Assembly: GCA_045649105.1 (NCBI GenBank)
Contig: JAZRPG010000027.1
Location: 117,377-181,376, forward strand
Direction: 5' to 3'
Source of the DNA: JAZRPG01 sp045649105
GTDB taxonomy: Bacteria; Bacillota; Clostridia; Oscillospirales; JAAYXM01
Length of the DNA stretch: 64,000 nucleotides
Every line of letters begins with the position of its first letter. Position 1 is the stretch's first letter. A program made the position numbers and the translations under genes. Shown here piece after piece: positions 1-9,492 of this stretch. The notes below the pieces were generated by a model that saw nothing but the letters and a program-made list of their open reading frames with translations, was not told the origin of the DNA and made no database searches.

Positions 1-126
1 GCAGCCTTGTTTTGTAATTTGCATATCCGGTCGGACAATTGTCGCCGACACTCTGTTTCGTGTAAGCGCCCGCATTATTTTCTGCGCATGTGTCATTGAA
101 CGGCACATCAACAATAGGCCTGTCAT
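1..126 (-). CDS. DUF3343 family protein, N-terminal part (runs off window start)
   Basis: Only the first 42 codons are present; the gene continues beyond base 1. The start ATG is at 126 on the minus strand, with a GGGGGAG ribosome binding site about 7 bases upstream. The peptide contains CRSMTHAQKIMRAL and later TKQGC, the pattern of the short DUF3343 family (Se/S carrier-like proteins): a beta strand, a helix after RSM-x-A, and a Gly-Cys. I know the family from memory, and its function is not firmly established. It is divergent from the carboxypeptidase gene at 263. The family assignment is moderately sure because half of the protein is missing. Confidence 0.6.
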   Translation of the reverse strand, partial: MTGLLLMCRSMTHAQKIMRALTRNRVSATIVRPDMQITKQGC

Positions 127-262
127 TTTTTATCTCCCCCTTCCAACCCATCTTATGCAGAATTATAAAATGCGTACATATCAACTTTACGGAACGACAT
201 ATATTTACGGCTTTGTGCATATGTTCATAACAAATCCAATGTATTTTCCGGAGGTGTAAAGC

Positions 263-1390
263 TTGAAAAAAGCAATTTCATTTATTTTGGCATTCCTTCT
301 TCTAACATCTTTTGCATTTGCAGCACCGGTTCCGCCCGAACTCGGTGTACCTTCAGCCGTACTTATGGAGCGCAACACAGGCAAAGTACTCTTTGAGAAA
401 AATCCACACGACAAAATGCCGCCCGCCAGCGTAACAAAAGTTATGACTCTGCTCCTTGTTATGGAGGCTCTGGATTCAGGGAAAATATCAATGGACGATA
501 TGGTAACCGTCAGCGAATATGCCGCCGGAATGGGAGGCTCTCAGGTCTTTTTATCACCCGGTGAACAAATGAGCATGAATGATATGCTCAAAGCAACCGT
601 CATAGCCTCCGGAAACGACTCAGCCGTCGCACTGGCAGAACATATTGCAGGAAGCGAGGAAGGGTTTGTTGCACTTATGAATTCAAGGGCAAAAGAACTC
701 GGAATGAACGATACCACATTTAAAAACTGCACCGGACTTGATGCAGAGGGACATATGACAAGCGCATATGACATAGCACTTATGTCCCGTGAGCTGATAC
801 GTCACCCTAAAATAAAAGAATATACAACAATCTGGATGGACACCTTGCGCAACGGTGCATTCCAGCTTGCAAATACCAATAAGCTTATACGCAGCTACAA
901 AGGAATTACCGGACTTAAAACAGGCTCCACATCTGTCGCCAAATACTGCCTGTCCGCAACTGCGGAGCGGGACGGAATGGAGCTTATAGCAACTATTATG
1001 GCAGCACCGTCAAGCAATGAACGCTTTTCAAACGCAGCAAAGCTTTTGGACTTCGGATTTGCAAATTATGCCCTTTATGACGGCACGCGTGATATTGAGC
1101 TTGAAAATATGACGGTTATACTTGGAGAAAACGGTACCGTTCCCATAAAGTTCGGCGACTCCATGTCAGTCCTTTCCGAAAAAAGTACCATTTCAAATAT
1201 AAATACGGAAATTGAGCTTCCGTCCGATGTAAAAGCACCCGTAGAAGCAGGTCAGCAACTCGGGGTTGCAAAAATCAAAAACGGCGAAAATGTACTGTCG
1301 GAAGTGCCTATTGTAGCATCGGAAAGCGTTCCACGCCTCGGCATTAGCGGTGTATTTACAAGAATTGCAGAAATTTTGTTCCTAAAATAA
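263..1390 (+). CDS. dacF: D-alanyl-D-alanine carboxypeptidase (DacF/PBP5-like)
   Basis: Low-molecular-weight penicillin-binding protein that removes the terminal D-Ala from peptidoglycan pentapeptides outside the membrane. Residues 1-20 form a signal peptide ending in an Ala-rich cleavage site. The three serine-peptidase motifs are present: SVTK with nucleophile Ser56 and Lys59, SGN at 116-118, and KTG at 219-221. The C-terminal beta domain follows, from about 275 to 375. The start is TTG at 263 with GGAGGTG about 6 bases upstream. At 375 aa it is of normal length. In Bacillus dacF precedes spoIIA; here spoIIA is about 43 kb away. The D,D-carboxypeptidase class is certain; the DacF rather than DacA label is a guess. 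Confidence 0.9.
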   Translation: MKKAISFILAFLLLTSFAFAAPVPPELGVPSAVLMERNTGKVLFEKNPHDKMPPASVTKVMTLLLVMEALDSGKISMDDMVTVSEYAAGMGGSQVFLSPGEQMSMNDMLKATVIASGNDSAVALAEHIAGSEEGFVALMNSRAKELGMNDTTFKNCTGLDAEGHMTSAYDIALMSRELIRHPKIKEYTTIWMDTLRNGAFQLANTNKLIRSYKGITGLKTGSTSVAKYCLSATAERDGMELIATIMAAPSSNERFSNAAKLLDFGFANYALYDGTRDIELENMTVILGENGTVPIKFGDSMSVLSEKSTISNINTEIELPSDVKAPVEAGQQLGVAKIKNGENVLSEVPIVASESVPRLGISGVFTRIAEILFLK

Positions 1391-1412
1391 AATTAATGTA
1401 AACTATATTGTA

Positions 1413-1441
1413 TAGACATTTGCCATTTTTTGTGTTATACT
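1413..1441 (+). promoter_or_regulatory. Sigma-A-type promoter of ppdK
   Basis: TAGACA at 1413-1418 and TATACT at 1436-1441 are separated by 17 bases. They lie just upstream of an AG-rich leader that ends at the ppdK start at 1496. Confidence 0.6.
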
Positions 1442-1495
1442 TTATAAGAATAAAAGAGGAGAAAAAAGAAGTAAAAAAAGAAAGGAAAGGTAGAA

Positions 1496-4129
1496 ATGAG
1501 CAAAAAATTTGTTTATTTGTTCTCAGAAGGCAACGGTTCCATGAGAGAGCTTCTCGGCGGAAAAGGTGCTAATCTTGCTGAAATGACAAAGCTTGGGCTT
1601 CCCGTTCCTCAAGGTTTCACTATTTCGACTGAAGCCTGCACGCAGTATTACGAAGACGGACGCAAAATCAATTCTGAAATCGAAGCAGAAATCATGTCAG
1701 CCATTGCGAAAATGGAAGAAATCTGCGACAAGAAGTTCGGAGATTCGGAAAACCCGCTTCTCGTCTCCGTCCGTTCCGGTGCCAGAGCCTCTATGCCCGG
1801 TATGATGGATACAATACTTAACCTTGGTTTAAACGAAGAAGTTGTTGAGGTTATGGCAACTAAATCAGGAAACCCGAGATGGGCTTACGACTGCTACAGA
1901 AGATTTATTCAGATGTATTCCGACGTTGTTATGGAGGTCGGTAAAAAATACTTTGAGCAGCTTATTGACAAAATGAAAGAGGAGAAAGGCATCACTCTTG
2001 ATGTAGAGCTTACCGCTGATGACCTTAAAACTCTTGCAGAGCAGTTTAAAGCTGAATACAAAGATAAACTCGGCGAAGATTTCCCGTCCGACCCGAAGGA
2101 ACAGTTAATGGGCGCTATCAAAGCCGTTTTCCGCTCATGGGATAACCCGAGAGCAAATGTATATCGTCGCGACAATGATATTCCCTATTCCTGGGGCACT
2201 GCTGTCAATGTCCAGATGATGGTTTTCGGAAACATGGGCGAAACCTCAGGCACAGGCGTTGCTTTCACCCGTGACCCTGCAACCGGAGAAAATCACCTTA
2301 TGGGCGAATTCCTTATGAATGCTCAGGGTGAAGACGTCGTTGCCGGCGTTCGCACACCTAAGAAAATCAATCAGTTAAAAGAAGTTATGCCTGAAGTTTA
2401 TGATGATTTTGTTGCTATTTGCAATAAGCTTGAAAATCATTACAGAGACATGCAGGATATGGAGTTCACAATCGAAGACAAGAAGCTTTATATGCTTCAG
2501 ACAAGAAACGGCAAAAGAACCGCTCAGGCTGCTCTTAAGATTGCCTGCGATTTAGTTGACGAAAAAATGATTTCCGAAAAAGAAGCCGTTCTTATGATTG
2601 ACCCGAGAAATCTTGACACTCTTCTCCATCCCCAGTTTGATACAGCTGCTCTTAAAGAGGCTAAGCCCGTTGCCAAAGCACTTGCTGCTTCTCCGGGCGC
2701 CGCCTGCGGTAAGGTTGTATTCACCGCTGAGGATGCTAAGGCTTGGAATGCAAAAGGCGAAAAAGTCCTGCTTGTGCGTCTTGAAACATCTCCGGAAGAC
2801 ATTGAGGGTATGAAGGCTGCTCAGGGTATACTGACTGTCCGAGGCGGTATGACATCTCACGCTGCTGTTGTCGCGCGTGGCATGGGTACTTGCTGTGTAT
2901 CCGGCTGTGCTGACATTAATATGGACGAAGAAAACAAAACCTTCACCCTTGCAGGCAAGAAGTATGTTGAAGGCGATTTCTTATCAATCGACGGTTCAAC
3001 AGGTAATGTTTACGACGGAATCATCCCCACAGTTGATGCAACAATCAGCGGTGATTTCGGCAGACTTATGGCTTGGGCCGATAAATACAGAGACCTTAAG
3101 GTAAGAACAAATGCTGACACTCCTGCCGATGCAAGAAAAGCACGCGAGCTCGGCGCTGAGGGTATCGGTCTTTGCCGCACAGAGCATATGTTCTTTGAAG
3201 GCGACAGAATTGCCGCTTTCCGCGAAATGATTTGCTCTGATACGGTTGAAGAAAGAGAAAAGGCTCTTGAAAAAATTCTCCCGATTCAGCAAAAGGACTT
3301 TGAAGCTTTATACGAAGCTCTTGAGGGTCACCCTGTTACTATCAGATTTCTCGACCCGCCTCTTCACGAGTTTGTCCCCACAGAGGAAGCCGATATTGCA
3401 GCTTTAGCGAAAGCTCAGGGCAAGTCTGTTGAAACAATCAAGGCTATTATAAATTCTCTCCATGAGTTTAACCCGATGATGGGACATCGCGGATGCCGTC
3501 TCGCTGTTACTTATCCTGAAATCGCAAAAATGCAGACAAGAGCAGTTATCCGTGCCGCTATCAACGTTAAGAAGGCTCATGCTGATTGGAACATCAAGCC
3601 GGAAATCATGATTCCTCTGATTGGCGATGTTAAGGAGCTTAAGTACGTTAAGGATTTCGTCGTCGAAATTGCTGATGAAGAGATTAAGAATGCAGGTGCA
3701 AATCTTGAATACGAGGTTGGTACCATGATTGAAATTCCGCGTGCTGCTCTTACAGCTGACGAAATAGCAAAGGAAGCTGAATTCTTCTGCTTCGGTACTA
3801 ATGACTTGACCCAGATGACATACGGTTTCTCTCGAGATGATGCAGGCAAGTTCTTAAATGCTTACTATGACGCAAAAATCTTCGAGAACGATCCGTTTGT
3901 CAAGCTTGACCAGACCGGTGTCGGCAGCTTAATGAAAACTGCTACCACCCTCGGTAAGGCAACTCGTCCTGAGTTGCATGTCGGTATCTGCGGTGAGCAC
4001 GGCGGAGACCCGACTTCTGTTGAGTTCTGCCACAACTTAGGTTTGACCTATGTTTCCTGTTCTCCGTTCAGAGTCCCGATTGCACGCCTTGCAGCAGCAC
4101 AGGCAGCAATCAAAAACCCGAGAAATTAG
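1496..4129 (+). CDS. ppdK: Pyruvate, phosphate dikinase
   Basis: Interconverts pyruvate + ATP + Pi and PEP + AMP + PPi in the cytoplasm. In anaerobic clostridia it often serves as a PPi-linked glycolytic step. The 877 residues match the family length. The N-terminal ATP-grasp domain begins with LGGKGANLAEM. The swivelling phosphohistidine domain has GGMTSHAAVVARG with the phospho-acceptor His455, the same number as in the Clostridium symbiosum enzyme. The C-terminal PEP/pyruvate barrel contains GICGEHGG with Cys832. The gene has its own promoter and a double hairpin terminator, so it is monocistronic. It ends in TAG, which shows that TAG is an ordinary stop codon in this genome. Confidence 0.97.
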   Translation: MSKKFVYLFSEGNGSMRELLGGKGANLAEMTKLGLPVPQGFTISTEACTQYYEDGRKINSEIEAEIMSAIAKMEEICDKKFGDSENPLLVSVRSGARASMPGMMDTILNLGLNEEVVEVMATKSGNPRWAYDCYRRFIQMYSDVVMEVGKKYFEQLIDKMKEEKGITLDVELTADDLKTLAEQFKAEYKDKLGEDFPSDPKEQLMGAIKAVFRSWDNPRANVYRRDNDIPYSWGTAVNVQMMVFGNMGETSGTGVAFTRDPATGENHLMGEFLMNAQGEDVVAGVRTPKKINQLKEVMPEVYDDFVAICNKLENHYRDMQDMEFTIEDKKLYMLQTRNGKRTAQAALKIACDLVDEKMISEKEAVLMIDPRNLDTLLHPQFDTAALKEAKPVAKALAASPGAACGKVVFTAEDAKAWNAKGEKVLLVRLETSPEDIEGMKAAQGILTVRGGMTSHAAVVARGMGTCCVSGCADINMDEENKTFTLAGKKYVEGDFLSIDGSTGNVYDGIIPTVDATISGDFGRLMAWADKYRDLKVRTNADTPADARKARELGAEGIGLCRTEHMFFEGDRIAAFREMICSDTVEEREKALEKILPIQQKDFEALYEALEGHPVTIRFLDPPLHEFVPTEEADIAALAKAQGKSVETIKAIINSLHEFNPMMGHRGCRLAVTYPEIAKMQTRAVIRAAINVKKAHADWNIKPEIMIPLIGDVKELKYVKDFVVEIADEEIKNAGANLEYEVGTMIEIPRAALTADEIAKEAEFFCFGTNDLTQMTYGFSRDDAGKFLNAYYDAKIFENDPFVKLDQTGVGSLMKTATTLGKATRPELHVGICGEHGGDPTSVEFCHNLGLTYVSCSPFRVPIARLAAAQAAIKNPRN

Positions 4130-4136
4130 CTTTTAA

Positions 4137-4217
4137 AAAAAATAAGCCTTGTGTGTTTCCGCACACAAGGCTTATTTTTACAGAGAGAAACCCACGGGCT
4201 TCCACCCGTGGGTTTTG
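4137..4217. terminator. Pair of intrinsic terminators between ppdK and the EF-G-like gene
   Basis: Two adjacent perfect hairpins. The first has 15-bp arms at 4141-4155 and 4162-4176, flanked by A and T runs. The second has 11-bp arms at 4188-4198 and 4205-4215 followed by TTTT. The genes converge here, so the pair can stop transcription from both sides. Confidence 0.85.
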
Positions 4218-4240
4218 TCTTTGCAAATCACACTGATACT

Positions 4241-6319
4241 TTATTTTTCGTCTTCCTCGAGATATGCCTTTCTTTCATCGATTATCTTCTGCTGAACATT
4301 TGCAGGAGCATCCTCATATCTCACAAACTCAAACTCAAATGAGCCTCTTCCCTGTGTCATTGAGCGCAGATCAATTGTGTATGAATTCATCTCAGCCATA
4401 GGAACCTCAGCCTCAACAACAGTAGTTCCGGACTCTGCCGGATTCATTCCGAGGACACGGCCGCGTCTCTTATTAAGGTCTCCCATAATATCGCCCGTAT
4501 AGCTGTCCGGAATATACACCCTCAAGCTTCCTATCGGCTCAAGAAGCACCGGATTTGCCTGCGGAAGTCCTGCCTTATATGCAAGACCTGCCGCAACCTT
4601 AAATGCCATTTCAGACGAGTCAACATCGTGATATGAGCCATCAACAAGTGTTGCCTTCAAGTAAACGACCGGGAAACCTGCCAGAACGCCCTTTGTAATT
4701 GATTCGCGAAGACCTTTTTCTACTGCCGGGAAGAAGTTCTTCGGAACTGCTCCGCCTACTATCTTCTCCTCAAACACGAGCTCCTCAACGTCTCCGGGCT
4801 GGAACTCAATCCAGACATCACCGAACTGCCCGTGTCCGCCTGACTGCTTTTTGTGTCTTCCCTGAACCTTTACAGGCTTGCGAATCTTTTCGCGGTAAGG
4901 AACTCTCGGCTCCTGAAGCTCAACATCAGCGCCAAAGCGGCTCTTAAGCTTTGAACACAGAACATCAATATGAATATCTCCGTATCCCGTAACGACGAAC
5001 TGATGTGTCTCTGCATTATTATTTGTTTTGAATGTGAGGTCTTCCTCGTTCATACGAATAAGACCTGAGGCAATTTTTTCTTCTCCGCCCTTTACCTTAG
5101 GGGCAACTGCAAGCGAATAAGTCGGTGCCGGGAATTCTATAGGCGGCAGCTTTACAATGCTTCCGGCAGCGCAAAGTGTATCGCCCGTGCGTGTAACTGC
5201 AAGCTTTGAAACAGCTCCGATATCTCCTGCCGTTACTTCTTTTACATCAATGTGCTTTTTACCGATTACAGTGTATAAATGCCCCATCTTTTCAGCCTGA
5301 CCGCTCCGGGCATTTGTAAGCGTCATATCGCTTGAAACCTTTCCTGAAACCACCTTAAAGAAAGAAAGCTTTCCATACTGGTCAGATACGGTTTTAAAGA
5401 CAAATGCCGCTGAAGGACCGTTCTCATTTACGCTGATTTCAACCTGCTCACCCTTTGAATCCTCACCAACAACTGCAGGCGCATCAAGCGGTGACGGTGC
5501 GTATCCTATAAGCCCGCGCAGCAGAGCAAGCGTACCGATTCCCGTTGCTGCGGAGCCACAGAAAACAGGAGCGATAGTTCCGTCCATAACACCGCGTTTA
5601 ATTCCAATCTGGTATTCCTCAACCGTAAATTCTTCTCCGGCGAAGAATTTTTCCATATATTCTTCACTCGTTTCCGCAACGCTCTCGGCGATATGCGAAC
5701 GGATTTCATCAACATCAGCTTTCATCGACTCAGGAATTGGCATTTCAACGGCCGCACCATTCTTCAGTTCATATGCCTTAAGCGGAATCAAGTCAACAAT
5801 TCCTATAATTTTATTATCGACAATAGCAGGAATGACCATCGGGCATACGGAAACTCCGAACTTTTCGCGAAGACTTTCATACGCTTTGTGATAATCAGCA
5901 TTTTCCTCATCTATTTTTGATATGTAGAAGGCACGCGGCATTTTTCTTTTATTTACATTTTTCCACGCAATCTCCGTACCAACCTCTACACCGCTCTTTG
6001 CAGTGCAGACTATAACTGCCGTATCGGCAACACACAGTGCCTGATATACCTCGCCGGCAAAATCAAAGTATCCGGGAGTGTCTATAAAATTAAACTTATG
6101 ATTCTGAAACTCAAGAGGCACTATTGAAGCTGAAATACTGATTTTACGCTTAATTTCTTCAGCATCAAAATCACTGACCGTATTTCCGTCAGAAATTTTT
6201 CCGAGGCGGTCCGTGCTTTTCGTCATAAACAGGAGACTTTCCGCAAGCGACGTCTTTCCGTCGCCACCGTGGCCCAAGAGGCATACGTTTCTGATGTTCG
6301 AAGCGGGATATGCATTCAT
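4241..6319 (-). CDS. EF-G-like translational GTPase (FusA paralogue)
   Basis: Translational GTPase with the elongation factor G domain order: G domain to about residue 265, domain II to about 390, then domains III-V. The G1 motif is GHGGDGKTS (16-24) and G3 is DTPG (80-83). G4 is SKID (134-137) instead of the canonical NKxD. These departures mark the EF-G-like paralogue class common in Firmicutes rather than the housekeeping EF-G encoded with rpsL/rpsG. The role of the paralogue is not established; ribosome rescue or recycling is possible. At 692 aa it is full length. It is monocistronic, and a 19-base palindrome lies in its leader (6359-6377). Confidence 0.85.
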   Translation of the reverse strand: MNAYPASNIRNVCLLGHGGDGKTSLAESLLFMTKSTDRLGKISDGNTVSDFDAEEIKRKISISASIVPLEFQNHKFNFIDTPGYFDFAGEVYQALCVADTAVIVCTAKSGVEVGTEIAWKNVNKRKMPRAFYISKIDEENADYHKAYESLREKFGVSVCPMVIPAIVDNKIIGIVDLIPLKAYELKNGAAVEMPIPESMKADVDEIRSHIAESVAETSEEYMEKFFAGEEFTVEEYQIGIKRGVMDGTIAPVFCGSAATGIGTLALLRGLIGYAPSPLDAPAVVGEDSKGEQVEISVNENGPSAAFVFKTVSDQYGKLSFFKVVSGKVSSDMTLTNARSGQAEKMGHLYTVIGKKHIDVKEVTAGDIGAVSKLAVTRTGDTLCAAGSIVKLPPIEFPAPTYSLAVAPKVKGGEEKIASGLIRMNEEDLTFKTNNNAETHQFVVTGYGDIHIDVLCSKLKSRFGADVELQEPRVPYREKIRKPVKVQGRHKKQSGGHGQFGDVWIEFQPGDVEELVFEEKIVGGAVPKNFFPAVEKGLRESITKGVLAGFPVVYLKATLVDGSYHDVDSSEMAFKVAAGLAYKAGLPQANPVLLEPIGSLRVYIPDSYTGDIMGDLNKRRGRVLGMNPAESGTTVVEAEVPMAEMNSYTIDLRSMTQGRGSFEFEFVRYEDAPANVQQKIIDERKAYLEEDEK

Positions 6320-6358
6320 TTGATTCTACTCTCCTTTAACTACTTTAATTTGAGTGCC

Positions 6359-6377
6359 TTGTGAAAATGTTTCACAA
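6359..6377. promoter_or_regulatory. Palindrome upstream of the EF-G-like gene, possible operator
   Basis: TTGTGAAA and TTTCACAA form perfect 8-base arms around a 3-base centre. It lies 40 bases upstream of the start codon at 6319. It resembles Rex redox-repressor sites (TTGTGAA, four bases, TTCACAA), but here five bases separate the 7-base half-sites. The regulator is unknown. Confidence 0.4.
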
Positions 6378-6454
6378 TTATTAACTATTATTAATTATAT
6401 TACAAAATCAGATGAAATACAAGTCAATTTTTGTGTAAGTTGCATTTATTTTTT

Positions 6455-6492
6455 AAAAAATCTACGGCGCAGACATTTAGTCCGCGCCGCAG
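6455..6492 (-). terminator. Intrinsic terminator of valS
   Basis: A GC-rich hairpin just after the valS stop, with arms around 6462-6474 and 6480-6492. On the minus strand it is followed by a run of T. Confidence 0.8.
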
Positions 6493-6498
6493 AAAATA

Positions 6499-9144
6499 TT
6501 AACTGTTTTTAAGTTTTGCAATGCTTTCGTCGATATTTGCGAGTAATGCCTGAGCTTTTGCAAGTTTTTCTCTTTCGCCTTCTACGACACTTGCCGGAGC
6601 TTTTGCAACAAAGCCTTCATTTGAAAGCTTTCCGTTTATAATCTTAAGCTCCTTTTCGCATTTTTCACGCTCGCGTCCAAGGCGCAAAAGCTCCGCCTCG
6701 GTATCAATCAACTCATTCATCGGAATGAACAGCTTCGCCGATTGCGTTACTACAGATACCATCTTTGTCGCATCCGCTACCTCTTCTGCAACAATTATGT
6801 CAGACACAGAAGCAAGTTTTGTGAAGAACACCTCTCCAACACTGAAAATCCGCTTTGCATCATCATTATCAGGAATTATAATCAGCTGTGCTTTCTTTGA
6901 AGGCGGTACATTCATTTCCGCACGGCGGTTTCTGATACTTCGAATTGCCTGCATCAGAATCTCCATATCACGCTCATCTGAAGAGAAATTAAGCTTCTTA
7001 TCCGCAACAGGCCAATCTGAAATCATGATAGACTCGCCATCATGCGGCAGTGTCTGCCATATTTCCTCGGTTATAAACGGCATAAACGGATGCAAGAGTT
7101 TCAGTGTATTGGACAAGACATAACACAGTACCTTTTCTGCCGTTTCCCTGCTACCTTTTTCAGCACTCTCCGAAAGCCGCGGTTTTACAAGCTCAATATA
7201 CCAGTCACAATAATTATCGCGAATGAATTCCTGAAGCTTCTGCGCCGCAATTCCAAGCTCGTACTTGTCTATATTATCCGTAATTTCAGATATGAGACTG
7301 TTGTATTTTGAAATAATCCATTTATCCTCAAGCTGCAGGTCTTTTGCATCAGGAAGCTCGCATTTATCTATGCTCAGATTCATAAGAACGAATCTTGATG
7401 CATTCCATATCTTGTTTGCAAAGTTCCTGTTGGACTCAACGCGCTCAATATTGAACCTCGTGTCATTTCCGGGAGAATTTCCCGTTACAAGTGTCAGCCT
7501 TAAAGCGTCTGCGCCGTAATCCCTTATCACCTCAAGCGGGTCAATTCCGTTATTAAGTGATTTTGACATTTTTCTTCCGAGCGCATCACGCACGATACCG
7601 TGTATAAATATTGTCTTAAACGGCTCTTTTTTCAGGTGCTCCATTCCGGAGAAAATCATTCTGGCAACCCAGAAGAATATTATGTCATACCCCGTTACGA
7701 GAACAGATGTGGGGTAGAAATAATCAAGCTCCGGTGTCTTATCCGGCCAGCCGAGCGTTGAGAACGGCCAAAGCGCCGAAGAGAACCATGTATCAAGAAC
7801 ATCCTCCTCTTGTCTTAGCTTCTCACTCCCGCACTTTTCGCACTTTGTCGGGTCTTCACGCGATACATTGATATGTCCGCATTCCTCGCAGTAGAAGGCG
7901 GGTATTCTATGTCCCCACCAAAGCTGGCGTGATATACACCAGTCATGTACGTTTTCCATCCAGTTTGTATATATTTTAGAAAACCTGTCAGGCACAAACT
8001 TTACCGTTCCGTCATTTACAACACGCAGAGCATCTTCTGCAAGCGGACCCATCTTTACAAACCACTGTGCAGAGGTAATCGGCTCAACAACAGTATTACA
8101 TCTGTAGCACTGACCGACATTGTGCTTATGGTCACGAATCTCAATAAGATATCCGCCGGCCTCAAGGTCAGAAACAATCTTCTCGCGCGCCTCGTACCTG
8201 TCAAGACCCTTATACTTGCCGCCGTTTTCATTTATGCAGCCATGCTCGTCAATAACAAGGATTTCCTCAAGATTATGACGCTTTCCAACCTCGAAGTCAT
8301 TCGGGTCGTGGCACGGCGTAATTTTTACGCAACCTGTACCGAACTCGCGCTCAACATACTCATCTGCAATTATCGGTATTTCACGGTCAACAAGCGGCAA
8401 AATAAGCATTTTTCCGACCAGATGCTGATATCTTTCATCATCAGGATGGACGGCAACCGCCGTGTCTCCGAGCATTGTTTCAGGTCTCGTTGTTGCTATT
8501 GTAAGAAATTCGTCCGTCCCTTTAATCGGATATCTGATGTGCCAGAACTTTCCGTCTTTTTCAGAATACTCAACCTCGGCATCGGACAATGCAGTAGTAC
8601 AATTCGGGCACCAGTTTATGATGCGGTTTCCGCGATATATGAGTCCTTTCTCATAAAGGCGCACAAAAACCTCTCTGACGGCACGCGCACATACATCGTC
8701 CATAGTAAAGCGCGAGCGTTCCCAGTCACACGAGGTACCCATAGTCTTCTGCTGCTCTACTATTTTGTTTCCGAACTTCTCTTTCCAATCCCAGACTCGC
8801 TCAAGAAACTTTTCACGGCCGAGATCGTGGCGTGTAAGCCCTTCTTCACGCAAGGAAGCCTCAACCTTTATCTGTGTTGCGATTCCTGCATGGTCAGTTC
8901 CGGGAAGCCACAGCGCAGAGTAACCCTGCATTCTCTTTGTGCGTATAAGAATGTCCTGCAGAGTACAGTCAAGAGCATGGCCGAGATGCAGCTGCCCCGT
9001 TACATTAGGAGGCGGCATTACTATTGAAAATGCTTTTTTACTCTCATCTGCTTCGGCATGAAAGTATCCCTTTTCCTCCCATTCTTTATAAAGGCGCGAC
9101 TCAACATCGCGCGGGTTGTAAATTTTATCAAGCTGTTTTGCCAT
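6499..9144 (-). CDS. valS: Valyl-tRNA synthetase
   Basis: Class Ia aminoacyl-tRNA synthetase that charges tRNA-Val. The ATP-binding signature HLGH is at 53-56 after PPPNVTG, and KMSKS is at 525-529. Between them lie the CP1 editing domain and a four-cysteine zinc knuckle (CEECGH...CEKCG). The C-terminal anticodon-binding domain ends in a coiled-coil arm. I use ATG at 9144, giving 881 aa, because AGGAGGG sits 6 bases upstream. A frame extension to 9174 would run into the leader terminator. The T-box leader indicates induction by uncharged tRNA-Val. Confidence 0.97.
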   Translation of the reverse strand: MAKQLDKIYNPRDVESRLYKEWEEKGYFHAEADESKKAFSIVMPPPNVTGQLHLGHALDCTLQDILIRTKRMQGYSALWLPGTDHAGIATQIKVEASLREEGLTRHDLGREKFLERVWDWKEKFGNKIVEQQKTMGTSCDWERSRFTMDDVCARAVREVFVRLYEKGLIYRGNRIINWCPNCTTALSDAEVEYSEKDGKFWHIRYPIKGTDEFLTIATTRPETMLGDTAVAVHPDDERYQHLVGKMLILPLVDREIPIIADEYVEREFGTGCVKITPCHDPNDFEVGKRHNLEEILVIDEHGCINENGGKYKGLDRYEAREKIVSDLEAGGYLIEIRDHKHNVGQCYRCNTVVEPITSAQWFVKMGPLAEDALRVVNDGTVKFVPDRFSKIYTNWMENVHDWCISRQLWWGHRIPAFYCEECGHINVSREDPTKCEKCGSEKLRQEEDVLDTWFSSALWPFSTLGWPDKTPELDYFYPTSVLVTGYDIIFFWVARMIFSGMEHLKKEPFKTIFIHGIVRDALGRKMSKSLNNGIDPLEVIRDYGADALRLTLVTGNSPGNDTRFNIERVESNRNFANKIWNASRFVLMNLSIDKCELPDAKDLQLEDKWIISKYNSLISEITDNIDKYELGIAAQKLQEFIRDNYCDWYIELVKPRLSESAEKGSRETAEKVLCYVLSNTLKLLHPFMPFITEEIWQTLPHDGESIMISDWPVADKKLNFSSDERDMEILMQAIRSIRNRRAEMNVPPSKKAQLIIIPDNDDAKRIFSVGEVFFTKLASVSDIIVAEEVADATKMVSVVTQSAKLFIPMNELIDTEAELLRLGREREKCEKELKIINGKLSNEGFVAKAPASVVEGEREKLAKAQALLANIDESIAKLKNS

Positions 9145-9162
9145 ATTATACCCTCCTAAAAA

Positions 9163-9402
9163 TAAACGCCCCATGCCTTACAGACATGGGGCGAAAAGCA
9201 CATACTTTCGCGGTACCACCCAAATTTGACGCAGTGCGTCATCTCAACTGCGTATAACGGCGCTTCCCGGCAATGCTTACTTGCGCAACAGGCTTTTGGC
9301 ATTGCAGCTACGGAGTGACACCTCTGCCCCCCGCCTGCCATGCTCACACCATACACACAGCTCTCTTAAGGCTTTATAGGACAGCATTATCTCCATCATT
9401 GC
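9163..9402 (-). promoter_or_regulatory. T-box riboswitch controlling valS
   Basis: The minus strand carries the T-box core GGGTGGTACCGCG at 9209-9221. It is followed by a terminator hairpin at 9167-9193 with a T-rich tail. Upstream is a Stem I region with the AGAGAG and GGTGTGAG-type motifs. Stem I appears to be closed by GGAG pairing with CTCC, placing a GTC triplet (9317-9319) followed by A in the specifier position. That is a valine codon and agrees with the downstream gene. Confidence 0.93.
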
Positions 9403-9492
9403 TTTTTTAAATAAGAATACATTAATCAAGAAAGATTGTCAAGTATTTTTATTATTTGCATTAAATTCATAGGGTTTGCTATCGATAAACCT

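Noticed and set aside
6359..6377. Firm call of a Rex operator
   Set aside because: The half-sites match but the spacing is one base too long, so it is kept only as a possible operator.
7945..9027. Long open frame on the plus strand opposite valS
   Set aside because: It is antisense to a complete valyl-tRNA synthetase, and the translated sequence shows no recognisable domain.
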